The notes: a model not told the origin generated them from the letters alone. A stretch of 64,000 bases of DNA from Acidobacteriaceae bacterium (GCA_030041435.1 JASHNW010000090.1:1-64000); one strand, 5' to 3'; positions 16,493 to 26,330 are shown, numbered from the stretch's first letter. Program-made: numbers and translations.

Positions 16493-18279
16493 CCCTTCGC
16501 CAAAAACTGCTGCTGATGTTTTCGCTGACCGTCGTTGGCGTCGTCGCAGCCGTGGCGTGGACGGTATCGCTGCGTGTGCGCCGGGTTTTTGAAGGCCTCG
16601 ATCGCGAGCAGACCTCGGCTCTGGTGGCTCAGTTTCAACGCGAATTCGACGAGCAGGCCGCAGATATGGCCGCCGCGCTGGGGCGTATGGCCGACAGCGA
16701 TCCACTGCGCCGCATGGCCTTCGAATTCAGCAACGGCGGCGACACGGCGCCATACCTGACCGTCGCCGAGCCGCTCGCTCAGGAGTATCGCCTCGACTAT
16801 CTCGAACTGGCAGGGCACGATGGAACCATCATTTCGTCGGCGCAATGGCCGGCACGGTTCGGATACGCGGAACCTGCGGTTGCGGACGCCGGAAGGCCGC
16901 CATTTCTCAAGCAGGAAGAGCTTCCCGACGGCACTTCACGAGTGGGCCTCTTTGCGGTGCGCGCCGTAACCGGATCGAATCCGCCGCTGTATCTGATCGG
17001 GGGCCGGGAGCTCGATGCCGAATTCCTTCGTAACTTTCCCGCCACCCCCGGGGCACAAATCTATCTTTACCGCGACCTTACTGTCTCCTTCGATCCCGCC
17101 AACTTTGCCGGTTCCACGCCGATTCCTGCGGGCGCTGCGCAGTTCCGGCAGATTGTCGACCAGGCGCGCTCCGCGGGCCGCAACGCCACCGGTATCGTGT
17201 ATCTCACGCGGCGGCGGGAAGACAGCGTCGATGCGACGGCCATCCCGCTGAAGGGCGCAGACCAGTCGGTCCTGGCCGTCCTGGTGATTGCCAATTCCCG
17301 GCGCGGCATGGTGGAAGTGCAGAACCACATTCGCGCCATCGCTTACGGCGTCGCCGGCATCGGCATTCTCTTCGCCATCGCGGCCAGCCTGTGGATCGCC
17401 GCCCGAATCTCCGCTCCCATCGAAGAACTGGCGCGGGCCGCAACGCAGGTGGCTGCCGGCGACTGGGATACCAGAGTGGACATTCGCGCAGGCGACGAGG
17501 TGGGCGTTCTGGCCCGAAGCTTTAACCACATGGTGCACGAACTGGCCGACCATCGCGATCGGCTGGTGCAGAGCGAGCGCGTCGCGGCGTGGCGCGAACT
17601 GGCCCGGCGTCTGGCCCACGAGCTGAAGAACCCGCTCTTTCCCCTGCAAATCACCGTCGAAAACATGCTGCGCGCGCGCAAGCTCCCGCGCATCCAGTTC
17701 GACGAGGTTTTCGACGAAAGCACGGCCACCCTGCAGGCCGAGATCAACAATCTGAGAACCATCGTCGCCCGCTTCAGCGACTTCTCTAAAATGCCCGAGC
17801 CGCAGATGGAAAAGATGGATGCCCGCGACGCTGTACGCAGGGTGCTCGCACTGTATGGTCCGGCGCTGGACGAAAAGCACATCGCCATCGGAACTGCCAT
17901 CGCCTCAGAGCCACTGCCCATCCGCGGCGACCCGGAACTTCTCCATCGCGCACTCTCCAACATCGTTCTCAATGCCATGGACGCCATGCCCGACGGAGGC
18001 ACGCTCACGGTTTCGGCCTCGCGCTCGGCTGAGAGCGCTCGCATCGCCGTAGCCGACAGCGGCGCTGGTCTCAGCGAGGAGGAGTGCCAGCGCCTGTTTA
18101 CGCCGTACTACACCACGCGGCACCACGGCACAGGGCTGGGCCTGGCGATCGTGCAATCGGTGGTCACCGATCATTTTGGCAGCGTTACTGTGGAGCGCCC
18201 TGACAACGGCGGCGCCCGCTTCGTGATTTTTCTGCCAATTGCCGAGTCCGTTCTCGCTTTGCCGGAGAGCACCGCATGA
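16489..18279 (+). CDS. NtrY-like membrane sensor histidine kinase
   Basis: A 596-residue kinase. Order: membrane segment (about 7-25), periplasmic sensor region (about 35-280), second membrane segment (about 284-306), HAMP (WIAARISAPIEELARAATQV...), HisKA with His377 in RRLAHELKNPLFPLQITVEN, and HATPase with LSNIVLNAMDAMPDGG, DSGAGLS and HGTGLGLAIV. The start is GTG at 16489, overlapping the previous stop (GTGA) and preceded by GGAGGG. An ATG upstream is less likely. It is coupled to a sigma-54 activator by an ATGA overlap, the usual NtrY-NtrX arrangement. Confidence 0.92.
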   Translation: MTLRQKLLLMFSLTVVGVVAAVAWTVSLRVRRVFEGLDREQTSALVAQFQREFDEQAADMAAALGRMADSDPLRRMAFEFSNGGDTAPYLTVAEPLAQEYRLDYLELAGHDGTIISSAQWPARFGYAEPAVADAGRPPFLKQEELPDGTSRVGLFAVRAVTGSNPPLYLIGGRELDAEFLRNFPATPGAQIYLYRDLTVSFDPANFAGSTPIPAGAAQFRQIVDQARSAGRNATGIVYLTRRREDSVDATAIPLKGADQSVLAVLVIANSRRGMVEVQNHIRAIAYGVAGIGILFAIAASLWIAARISAPIEELARAATQVAAGDWDTRVDIRAGDEVGVLARSFNHMVHELADHRDRLVQSERVAAWRELARRLAHELKNPLFPLQITVENMLRARKLPRIQFDEVFDESTATLQAEINNLRTIVARFSDFSKMPEPQMEKMDARDAVRRVLALYGPALDEKHIAIGTAIASEPLPIRGDPELLHRALSNIVLNAMDAMPDGGTLTVSASRSAESARIAVADSGAGLSEEECQRLFTPYYTTRHHGTGLGLAIVQSVVTDHFGSVTVERPDNGGARFVIFLPIAESVLALPESTA

Positions 18280-19649
18280 TCAAAGCCGACATCCTGATCG
18301 TCGACGATGAGGCCAACACGCTGGCCTCGCTGGCCCGCGCCTTTCGCCTTGCCGGCCACGAAGCCACCGTTTGCGACAACGCTGCACGGGCTCTCGATCT
18401 CGCCAAATCGCGCCCCTTCGACCTTATCCTCTCCGATGTGGTCATGCCCGGCCGCGACGGCTTGTCGCTGCTTGAGGATTTGAAGACAAGCGGCATCGCC
18501 GCCCCGGTGGTTATGATGTCCGGCCAGGCCCACATTGAAATGGCGGTCAGGGCCACGCGGCTGGGCGCGCTCGACTTTCTTGAAAAGCCGATCTCGACGG
18601 ACAAACTGCTGCTGACGGTCGACAACGCGCTCAGGCTGAAGCGGCTGGAAACCGAGAATCGAGACTTGCGCCGCCGGGTCGGCAAGCACGAACTGGTATG
18701 GACCGGTGAGGCCATGCGTCGTGTGATGGCGCAGCTGGACCGCGTAGCGGCCAGCGAATCGCGCGTCTGCATCTACGGCGAAACGGGCACTGGCAAAGAG
18801 CTCGCAGCGCGTACGCTGCACCAGAAAAGTGCGCGAGCGTCCGGTCCTTTTGTCACCCTCAATTGCGCGGCGATCCCAGCCGAGCTCATCGAATCGGAGC
18901 TCTTCGGACACGAAAAGGGATCCTTCACGGGCGCGGCGCAGCGACACATCGGCAAATTCGAGCAGGCGCACCGCGGCACGCTGTTCCTCGACGAGGTTGG
19001 GGACATGCCCCTGGCTCTGCAGACCCGGCTGTTGCGCGTCCTCGAAGAATCCGAAGTCGAGCGCATTGGTGGCGACAAGCCGGTCACAGTTGACGTTCGG
19101 GTGGTGGTGGCAACGCACCGCAATCTCCAGAAAATGGTCGACGAGGGCAGTTTCCGGCGCGATCTCTACCATCGAGTTGTGGTCTTTCCCATTACGATGC
19201 CGCCTCTGCGGGAACGACGCGAAGACATCCCCACGCTGGTTGAGTATTTCGCCAGTCAGGTCTGTGCGCTGAATGGCTGGAAAGCCGTACCCTTTGCAGC
19301 GGATGCCGTCGCGGCATTAAGCCACTACGACTGGCCGGGCAACATTCGGGAACTCCGCAATTCCGTCGAGCGCATGCTGCTGCTGGCGACCGACATAGTG
19401 GATTGCGCGACGGTGGAATCAGCTCTGCCGCCAGCGCTGTCGGCATCCTCCGGCTGTGCGCCGGATGCGTCTGGCAGGGGACCGCTCGCCGAGCGCGTAG
19501 CCAGCTTCGAGCGCGCGACGCTTCTCGCAGAACTGAACCGGCATCAGGGTCACATCACTAACACGGCGAAGGCGCTGGGGCTCGAACGCAGTCACTTTTA
19601 TAAGAAGTGCCAGCAACTCGGCATCGATCTGCGCGCCGAGAGGCAATAA
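18276..19649 (+). CDS. NtrX-like sigma-54-dependent response regulator
   Basis: A 457-residue regulator. Receiver domain with Asp10/Asp11, phospho-acceptor Asp54 (LILSDVVMPG) and Lys104; AAA+ domain with Walker A GETGTGKE (168-175), the sigma-54 contact loop GSFTGA (215-220; Ser in place of the commoner Ala) and LFLDEVGDMPL; Fis-type C-terminus (ITNTAKALGLERSHFYKKCQQLG). Its ATG overlaps the kinase stop (ATGA). It ends four bases before the convergent DUF5715 gene, so no terminator fits between them. Confidence 0.93.
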   Translation: MIKADILIVDDEANTLASLARAFRLAGHEATVCDNAARALDLAKSRPFDLILSDVVMPGRDGLSLLEDLKTSGIAAPVVMMSGQAHIEMAVRATRLGALDFLEKPISTDKLLLTVDNALRLKRLETENRDLRRRVGKHELVWTGEAMRRVMAQLDRVAASESRVCIYGETGTGKELAARTLHQKSARASGPFVTLNCAAIPAELIESELFGHEKGSFTGAAQRHIGKFEQAHRGTLFLDEVGDMPLALQTRLLRVLEESEVERIGGDKPVTVDVRVVVATHRNLQKMVDEGSFRRDLYHRVVVFPITMPPLRERREDIPTLVEYFASQVCALNGWKAVPFAADAVAALSHYDWPGNIRELRNSVERMLLLATDIVDCATVESALPPALSASSGCAPDASGRGPLAERVASFERATLLAELNRHQGHITNTAKALGLERSHFYKKCQQLGIDLRAERQ

Positions 19650-19653
19650 AACG

Positions 19654-20478
19654 TCAGCGAATGCCGGCGGCCAGCAGAGTTGTGCTCGCGCGACGGCGAG
19701 GAGCGCGAGGCGCGACCTTCGGCACATAGCTGCTGTACACCGTAATGTGGAAGCAGGCCTGGTAAAACTCCTCCTCCACGTCGATCTTGCCCGCGGTCTG
19801 CAGGGGGAGCAGCCATGCACGCATCCACGCGATTTCAGACAGCGACAGTCCCTTCTTGCCGATGTCTATCGCTGCGCCGGTGAGATGCGGGGAGGCCAGA
19901 TCCCCGTCGGCGGCGGCCGCGTTGCCGTTGATCTGCATCAGGGCGCGCTGGAAAGCGACCGTCCGCACGGCGGAGTTCACCTGCAAGGGGCGATGGAAGC
20001 GGGCGTAGTGCACGCGCGCCAGATCGGCAAGGAAGCGGGCAGTCCAGGGACGGCAATAGCGTCGATCTGAGGGAAGTCCCGGATTGACGAGCAGGGTGTA
20101 GCTCGCCGGAATCGCCACCAGGCTGCCGTCGGCCTCCAACTGGTCGAGCTGCTCGTCGTCCTGGATGCGCAGCAGACCCTCCGCGTCATCGCGCTCGTTC
20201 TGACGCAGCAGCGACGCGCGCGAACCACGCAGCGGCGGAACGAAGCGCACGCGGGCCAGGGCCGGTATGGTCGCGTGGCGAGCGGCCGGCTGGGTTTTCA
20301 GGAGTGCGTGAGAGGAAGAAATGCGCGTCCGGTGGCGATGCGACACTGACACATGGCGGTCATGAGCCGGCCGGCGATGGGGACGCGTGGCCGCTACCGG
20401 ATGGCGGACGGTGGATGCAAAACCAGGCAGCGCCAACGCGAACGCAAGCGCAACAACAAAAGAGAGACGAATGGGCAT
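19654..20478 (-). CDS. DUF5715 family secreted protein, peptidase M15-like
   Basis: A 274-residue protein with a signal peptide (MPIRLSFVVALAFALALPGF) and a His/Arg-rich linker. The C-terminal half carries LQVNSAVRTVAFQRALMQIN, SPHLTGAAIDIGKKGLS and FYQACFHITVYSSY. The S-x-H-x-x-G-x-A-x-D and later H-x-T pattern matches zinc ligands of the D-Ala-D-Ala carboxypeptidase (M15/DUF5715) fold, so a periplasmic peptidoglycan role is likely but unproven. The ATG at 20478 was chosen for the signal peptide; the ribosome site is weak. Confidence 0.8.
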   Translation of the reverse strand: MPIRLSFVVALAFALALPGFASTVRHPVAATRPHRRPAHDRHVSVSHRHRTRISSSHALLKTQPAARHATIPALARVRFVPPLRGSRASLLRQNERDDAEGLLRIQDDEQLDQLEADGSLVAIPASYTLLVNPGLPSDRRYCRPWTARFLADLARVHYARFHRPLQVNSAVRTVAFQRALMQINGNAAAADGDLASPHLTGAAIDIGKKGLSLSEIAWMRAWLLPLQTAGKIDVEEEFYQACFHITVYSSYVPKVAPRAPRRRASTTLLAAGIR

Positions 20479-20757
20479 TTTCAGGGGACCGCAAAAAGAA
20501 TCCGTGCGAGCTCCTTCAGAGTAACTGACCCGCATCCTCTGAAAAAGTAGCAAGCCGGGTTCCTTGAAAATACCGCGGAGAGGGGTAGATCGGTCCATGG
20601 CATTTGGCTTGCAGCAGGCAGTGGCCGGATTCGGTTGGTGCACCCACCCACCCGTGCCCCTGGCGAATTTCATCCGCCTCTTGTGGCCCTCGGAGTACAA
20701 TTCCTGGAAACTACCGCAACGCAGCTCGCCGCGCCGAATATTTTCGGAGGTTTTCCC

Positions 20758-21510
20758 ATGACCGAAGCTGTCATCCAGCCCGAAGCGTCTGCTCCGCCGC
20801 TCAGCCAGGGCCAGCGTGTCCTCGACACCTTTATCGCGCCTTCCAAAACCTTTACAGACATCCTGCGCAGTTCCAGTTGGTGGTTGCCGTGGCTCATCGG
20901 CATTGCGGTCTCGCTGTCGCTCGGATATTCGATCCAGCAAAAAATCGGCTGGAACAAGGTCTACGACAACGTCGTCCGCCAGAGTCCGGCGCAGCAGCAG
21001 CGGCTCGATCAGTTGTCAGCAGACCAGCAGGTCAGAGCAAAGCAGGTGGGAGCCGGGATTACCAAGGGGATATTCTGGGCATCTCCGGCCCTCGGGCTTC
21101 TCTTCGCGGTCATTATGGCAGCGGTTCTGATGGCAACGATCAACTTTGGCTTTGGGGGCCGCTCGAAATTCGGGCAAATGTTTGCCCTCGTGATGTATGG
21201 AACGCTGCCACTTGCGATCAAGGCCCTGCTCGGGATCATCACGATCTATGCCGGCGTCGATCCCGACTCATTCAACGTCAATAACTACGTTGGAACGAAC
21301 ATCGGCTACTACCTTTCTCTCGACACGCCGAGGTGGCTCATGGCGCTCGGCACTTCAATCGATGTCGTTACCATCTGGACGCTCATCCTCCTCACGATCG
21401 GATGTTCCATCCTCGGCAAAGTCTCGCGCGGCAAGGCGGCGGGAGCGGTCTGGGGCTGGTGGGTGCTCTTTGTGCTGTTTCGTGTGATCGGCGCGGCGAT
21501 CGGCGGATAA
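20758..21510 (+). CDS. Yip1-domain integral membrane protein
   Basis: A 250-residue membrane protein with a cytoplasmic N-terminus (VLDTFIAPSKTFTDILRSSS matches the start of bacterial Yip1 domains) and about five membrane segments (WWLPWLIGIAVSLSLGY; ALGLLFAVIMAAVLMATINF; FALVMYGTLPLAIKALLGII; IWTLILLTIGCSIL; AVWGWWVLFVLFRVIGAAI). CGGAGG precedes the ATG. The molecular role of bacterial Yip1 proteins is not known. It stands alone and is convergent with the EF-G paralogue gene. Confidence 0.85.
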   Translation: MTEAVIQPEASAPPLSQGQRVLDTFIAPSKTFTDILRSSSWWLPWLIGIAVSLSLGYSIQQKIGWNKVYDNVVRQSPAQQQRLDQLSADQQVRAKQVGAGITKGIFWASPALGLLFAVIMAAVLMATINFGFGGRSKFGQMFALVMYGTLPLAIKALLGIITIYAGVDPDSFNVNNYVGTNIGYYLSLDTPRWLMALGTSIDVVTIWTLILLTIGCSILGKVSRGKAAGAVWGWWVLFVLFRVIGAAIGG

Positions 21511-21529
21511 CTCCAATCTGCAGGCATCA

Positions 21530-21559
21530 ACAAGGGCCGCCATTGCCGGCAGCCCTTGT
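21530..21559. terminator. Hairpin between convergent Yip1 and EF-G-like genes
   Basis: ACAAGGGC pairs with GCCCTTGT around a 14-base GC-rich inner part. There is no T run on either side, so intrinsic termination is doubtful. Confidence 0.35.
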
Positions 21560-21734
21560 GGTTTGCGCTCGATATTCGCCAGTCCGCGGCAGTTTCTGGG
21601 TTGCTGTGGCCTTTCGGATGCAGTGCAGGGCCGCCGCGCTCTGCGAGTCGCGTCGTCCTGAGTGCGGCGGCTTCGGGATACACCGGCTCAGGAATTGCGA
21701 TAAGACGGACAGGAATTCGCTTCCATCGGAGCAG

Positions 21735-23891
21735 CTACTCTTCCTCTTCTTCTCCAGTGGGCTTCTTCACGTTCGCCACAATCTTTTCGGCGATTGGTTG
21801 CGGGACAATATCGTAGTGATCCATCTCCATGTGGAAGCTGCCGCGCCCCTGGGTCATGGCGGTCAGGGTCTGGCCGTAGGTCAGCATCTCGGCCATGGGC
21901 ACTTCGGCGTGAATGATAGTGGTCGATCCGTGGCCCTCCATGCCCTGGACGCGCCCGCGGCGCTGGTTCAGGTCGCCCATCAGCGCACCGGCAAACTCCT
22001 GAGGTCCCTCGATTTCCACGCGCATGATCGGCTCCAGTAACGTCGGCCGGGCCAGTTCCATGCATTTGCGGAAGGCGATGCGTCCGGCCATCTTGAAGGA
22101 AAGTTCATTCGAATCGACATCGTGATAGCTGCCGTCGTAGACGGTGACGCGGAAGTCGACCACCGGATACCCAGCCAGGTAGCCGCGTGCCGCCGACTCC
22201 TGAATGCCTTTCTCAATCGCGGGAATGAATCCGCGCGGAATGGCTCCGCCGAAAACGTCGTTGACGAACTCGAAGCCCGCACCGCGCACCAGCGGTTCCA
22301 TCCTGATCTTGCAGTCGCCGTACTGTCCATGACCGCCGGTCTGCTTCTTGTGCCGGCCCTGCGCCTCGGCACGGCCGCGGATGGTTTCGCGATAGGGAAC
22401 CCGCGGCGCCTTCAGCGTTACCTCCGTGTGGTAGCGCTTGCGCAGCTTGCTCACCAATGACTCGATATGCGGCTGTCCGGCCGCGGCGATCAGGAACTCG
22501 TTCGTCTGGGAGTCGCGGAAGAATCGTACCATCAGGTCTTCTTCCATCAGCTTGTGCACGGCCGGCGCCAGCTTGTCTTCATCGGCCCGCGACTTCGGCT
22601 CGATCGCCCAGGTCATCGCCGGTTCCGGCAAAGTCACCGGCTCGAAGAAAATCTCGTGGCATTTGTCGCCGAGAGTATCGCCGGTGAGCGTCTCTTTCAA
22701 TTTGGCAACTGCGCCCAGATCGCCTGCGTGCAATTCCGTCACTGCGACGGCCGTGCGTCCCTGCATGACCGACAAGTGGGAAAATTTCTCCGCGGTCCGG
22801 CGTGTGAAGTTCTGGGCCGTCGCATCGTTCTTCAGGCACCCGGAGAAGACCTTAAAGAAGCTGATGCGGCCTGCGAAGGGGTCGGTCATGGTCTTGAAGA
22901 CGTAAAGCGCCAGAGGTTCAGCATCGTCCACCCTGCGCATGACGATCTCCGGCGCGGTCTCGCCATCCCCTGACTTCGCCTCCCCATTCGTCGCCGCTGC
23001 CAGGGCGTGGAGCATGGCTCGCGCCGCCACCGGCTCGCGTTCCGTGGGCGCCAGCGCATAGACCTTGATGAAGTCCAGAAGATGATCGGTGGCGACATTC
23101 GCCAGACCGCTTGAATACAGAACGGGGAAGATCCGATCTTCGCGGATAGCCTCATGCAGCGCTGTGATCAGGTGTTGCTCCGGAATCGTTCCTTCGCGGA
23201 AAAACTCTTCCATCAATTCGTCCTTGCCCTCGGCCACCAGCTCCACGAGTGTCTCGTGCGCCGTCTGGGCGGCCTGCTGCAGATGCGCGGGGATCTCCCC
23301 GATCTTGCCGTGTCCATCGCCGCCCGGCGCATAGAAGAAGGCTTCCATCGTAACCAGGTCCACGACGCCTTCAAACCCCTTGTCGCTGGCGATCGGCAAT
23401 TGCACGGGAATGCACTGGCGCCCGAACCGCTCGCCGAGGGCAGCCAGTGTCGCCCCAGCCGATTCGGAAGCGCGAGGGTGATCCATGTGGCTGATGACCA
23501 CGGCACGAGGCAGGTTGAATTCCTCGGCGAATTTCCACACGCGCTCGGTCATCGCTTCCACGCCGCTCACAGCGTGGACCGCCACCAGGGCCGCTTCGAC
23601 GGGCAGCATGGCGGAGCGCGCTTCGTGCACAAACATATGAAAGCCGGGCGTATCGATAAAGTTGATCTTCACGCCGTTCCATTCGGCAAAGGCCACGGCA
23701 TTTTGCATCGTCGTGCCGCGCGCGACATCTTCGTCGTCATATGCGGTTACGGCCGAGCCGTCTTCCACTCGTCCGAGTGTGGGCGTCATGTTGGCGGCAT
23801 GCAGCAGAGCGGAAACGAGGGTGGTTTTGCCGCTGTGCGCATGCCCCACTACAGCCACATTGCGAATCTCACTTCCTGGATAGCTCTTCAT
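21735..23891 (-). CDS. Elongation factor G-like GTPase (EF-G paralogue)
   Basis: A 718-residue translational GTPase with EF-G domain order: G domain, beta barrel, ribosomal S5-like domain and C-terminal domains. G1 is GHAHSGKTTL, but G3 reads DTPGFHMF (canonical DTPGH, whose histidine activates water) and G4 reads SHMD instead of NKxD. Domain IV keeps HKKQTGGHGQYGDCKI and GGAIPRGFIPAIEKGIQE. The tail is TGEEEEE. AGGAG precedes the ATG at 23891. The altered motifs mark it as a divergent paralogue of the EF-G-like class, probably not the main EF-G, and no str-operon genes are nearby. Its role is unknown. Confidence 0.88.
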   Translation of the reverse strand: MKSYPGSEIRNVAVVGHAHSGKTTLVSALLHAANMTPTLGRVEDGSAVTAYDDEDVARGTTMQNAVAFAEWNGVKINFIDTPGFHMFVHEARSAMLPVEAALVAVHAVSGVEAMTERVWKFAEEFNLPRAVVISHMDHPRASESAGATLAALGERFGRQCIPVQLPIASDKGFEGVVDLVTMEAFFYAPGGDGHGKIGEIPAHLQQAAQTAHETLVELVAEGKDELMEEFFREGTIPEQHLITALHEAIREDRIFPVLYSSGLANVATDHLLDFIKVYALAPTEREPVAARAMLHALAAATNGEAKSGDGETAPEIVMRRVDDAEPLALYVFKTMTDPFAGRISFFKVFSGCLKNDATAQNFTRRTAEKFSHLSVMQGRTAVAVTELHAGDLGAVAKLKETLTGDTLGDKCHEIFFEPVTLPEPAMTWAIEPKSRADEDKLAPAVHKLMEEDLMVRFFRDSQTNEFLIAAAGQPHIESLVSKLRKRYHTEVTLKAPRVPYRETIRGRAEAQGRHKKQTGGHGQYGDCKIRMEPLVRGAGFEFVNDVFGGAIPRGFIPAIEKGIQESAARGYLAGYPVVDFRVTVYDGSYHDVDSNELSFKMAGRIAFRKCMELARPTLLEPIMRVEIEGPQEFAGALMGDLNQRRGRVQGMEGHGSTTIIHAEVPMAEMLTYGQTLTAMTQGRGSFHMEMDHYDIVPQPIAEKIVANVKKPTGEEEEE

Positions 23892-24320
23892 AGACTGCTC
23901 CTTGAAGTTCTCATTCCGTGAAAAGTAAATGTGCACGGCCTTCTGGTCAGAGAGCCGCAGGGGTATTGTGTGAGTTTCGAGACATGCGAGTAGAAATCAG
24001 AGGCAGGGAAGCCAGCTGTGACAGTGGGCACAGAAACATCGGGAAGGCGTCGTTCGAGGCGTCGATTGCGAGCCGAATTGGGAGCCGGCGCGCTCGAGGC
24101 GCGGGCCGGAGGGTCCTCTTCCCGCATGGTGCAGCACCCGGTTGGACGCGAGTACGGAGTCGTCCGGCACCCGCGTCCGCAGAAACAGGGATGGTAGCAC
24201 AGGGGAGCCGGTGCAGGGGAAGGTAACATCAGAGCAGCCAGACGGCCGGATTCAGGCGTCCGTTGAAACCGGGAGCCTGCTGCGATCCGCTGTGCTCCGG
24301 CTTACTATGTTGCTGAGGAG
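23892..24320. other. Intergenic region upstream of the EF-G paralogue
   Basis: About 430 bases between divergent genes. I see no supported gene, RNA or strong promoter box; overlapping minus-strand readings have arginine/serine-rich compositions typical of noise in GC-rich DNA. Confidence 0.4.
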
Positions 24321-24548
24321 ATGGCGTCGGCCGTACGCGGCGCATCCCAGAAGAAAGTGCGCCGCAATTTCAACTGGATCTGGTACGTCGGCGCGGCGGT
24401 CTGGTTCTATGACGCCGCCATCGCCATGCATCGGGGCGCGCTGCGTGCGGGCCTCGTGGAGGCGGGTATTTCTGCCGCCTTTCTGGCTGTCGCCCAGTTC
24501 TACCGCCGCCAGGCCAGGCGGCCTCCGCGGCGTGACAAGCAGCGCTGA
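24321..24548 (+). CDS. Small membrane protein of unknown function
   Basis: A 75-residue protein: basic N-terminus (ASQKKVRRNFNW), a hydrophobic stretch IWYVGAAVWFYDAAIAMHRG, a second AGLVEAGISAAFLAVAQFYR, and a basic tail (RRQARRPPRRDKQR). This looks like a two-helix membrane protein with positive ends inside. GAGGAG abuts the ATG, closer than ideal. It converges with the aminotransferase gene. No family recognised. Confidence 0.5.
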   Translation: MASAVRGASQKKVRRNFNWIWYVGAAVWFYDAAIAMHRGALRAGLVEAGISAAFLAVAQFYRRQARRPPRRDKQR

Positions 24549-24568
24549 CATGGCCCCTGGGTTCCGCT

Positions 24569-25963
24569 TCAGTGCGCCGCCGCGGCCAACTCCGGTTTGG
24601 TCATTTCCTGCTCCGCCAGGGTCACGCAGTCTTCGAGAATGTGGAGCGCAACGGCTGCCTCTTCTTCCCTGACAATGAGCGGCGGGGCGAGACGAATCGA
24701 GTTCTCGCCGCAACCCAAAATCAGCAGGCCGCGCTCGAAGGCCAGGTCCACAATCCGGTCGCGAATGGCCGCGGAGGCTTCGCGCGTTTCCTGATTCCGG
24801 ACGATCTCGAGCCCAATCATGAGACCGCGGCCGCGAACCTCACCAATCGCCGGATGCTTCTTCGGCCAGTTCCGGAGCCGTTCGAGAATGGCTCCGCCCT
24901 GGTGCGCGGCGTTGGCTATCCCCTCCCGCTCGAGGACATCGAGAGTGGCAAGTGCCGCGGCGATGCAGACCGGATTGCCCCCGAACGTCGACGCATGGGA
25001 GCCGGGTTTCCAGTCCATAATCTCGGCCCGGGTCATGCAAACGCCGAGCGGCATACCGGAGGCGATGCCTTTCGCCATACAGACAATGTCTGGCTGCACG
25101 CCGGTGTGCTCGATGGCCCACCACTTGCCTGTGCGGCCCGCGCCGGACTGCACCTCGTCGGCAACCAGAAGAATGCCGTATTTGTCGCAGATGCGCCGCA
25201 ACTCCTGCATGAAGCTGGTCGGCGCTACGACGTAGCCGCCCTCCCCCTGGACGGGCTCGACGAAGATCGCGGCAACCTCCTCGGGCGGCAGGACGGTGCG
25301 GAAAAGCTTCTCCTCGATGTAGCGTGCGCACCCCAAAGCAAACTCTTCTGCGTCCTGGGGTCCGCCGGAACACCCCCGGTATGCATATGGATAGCGAACG
25401 TGCGTCACGCCTGGTACCAGTGGCGCGAAGCGACGCCGCTGTTGCGGCTTCGATGCCGTCAGAGACAGCGCTCCCATCGTTCGTCCATGGAATGCTCCGA
25501 AGAACGCGACGATGTTTTGCCGGCCGGTGTGATAGCGCGCAACCTTAAGGGCGCACTCGATCGCTTCAGCGCCGGAGTTGCCGTAGTAGAAGCGGTGCGG
25601 GCCGGGCATGGGGGCGATGGCCGAGAGCCGTTCGGAGAGGGTGACGAGGCCTTCGTAGTAGAAATCCGTCCCTGACATGTGAATCAGCTCGCCCGCCTGC
25701 TTTTGGATCGCACTGACTACTTCGGGATGGCAGTGGCCGGTGGAGACCACAGCAATGCCAGCAGCAAAATCCAGGAACTCGTTGCCATCCATATCTTCCA
25801 CGCGGACACCACGTCCTCGCTTTGCCACCATGGGATAGGAGCGCGTGTAACTGGGGGAGATCAGCCGGTCATCGGCGTCGACAATGGCGCTGGACTTTGG
25901 CCCCGGCAGCGGCGTCCTGAGCTTTGGGCCGTACTGCGCGAACATTTCCTTCGAAACAGTCAT
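24569..25963 (-). CDS. gabT: Class III aminotransferase, GabT-like (4-aminobutyrate aminotransferase)
   Basis: A 464-residue PLP enzyme of the ornithine/GABA aminotransferase class. Landmarks: GNSGAEAIECALKVARY, AFHGRTMGALSLTASK, IFVEPVQGEGGYVV, Asp269 in LLVADEVQSGAGRTGKWW and the PLP lysine Lys298 in CMAKGIASGMPLG. The length is in the GabT range, longer than ArgD. It converts an omega-amino acid such as 4-aminobutyrate plus 2-oxoglutarate to a semialdehyde and glutamate; exact substrate is not certain. AAGGAG precedes the ATG at 25963. No succinate-semialdehyde dehydrogenase gene is adjacent. Confidence 0.85.
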   Translation of the reverse strand: MTVSKEMFAQYGPKLRTPLPGPKSSAIVDADDRLISPSYTRSYPMVAKRGRGVRVEDMDGNEFLDFAAGIAVVSTGHCHPEVVSAIQKQAGELIHMSGTDFYYEGLVTLSERLSAIAPMPGPHRFYYGNSGAEAIECALKVARYHTGRQNIVAFFGAFHGRTMGALSLTASKPQQRRRFAPLVPGVTHVRYPYAYRGCSGGPQDAEEFALGCARYIEEKLFRTVLPPEEVAAIFVEPVQGEGGYVVAPTSFMQELRRICDKYGILLVADEVQSGAGRTGKWWAIEHTGVQPDIVCMAKGIASGMPLGVCMTRAEIMDWKPGSHASTFGGNPVCIAAALATLDVLEREGIANAAHQGGAILERLRNWPKKHPAIGEVRGRGLMIGLEIVRNQETREASAAIRDRIVDLAFERGLLILGCGENSIRLAPPLIVREEEAAVALHILEDCVTLAEQEMTKPELAAAAH

Positions 25964-26330
25964 GGTTCTCTCCTTCAGGTGGATGGGCGGCTCGTGGACC
26001 AACGGCTGGGCGATGGCGCTGCTGGTGAGAGTCTTCTTCGGCCACGGCGCAGATGGAAGGGGGTGCGCCGCGGGCAGCGATGACTAGTCGCTGCCGAAGA
26101 GATTAGGTCGCGTTCTGGTGGGCAGAACGCAAAAAAAGAGCCGCGGAGCGATGGCGCGGACGAAGGCCCCACTCCAGTTCCCGCGGCTAAATCCGTTCGA
26201 GATGGCTGAATGTTGGCGCATCCGGTCTGCTCGCCCTGAGAATAGCACGGCAATGCAGCGATTTGACAGCGCTGAAGCGCGGTCAGCGGGCATAATACTT
26301 GTGCCGCGTGCAATAACCGAGGAGCGTAAC

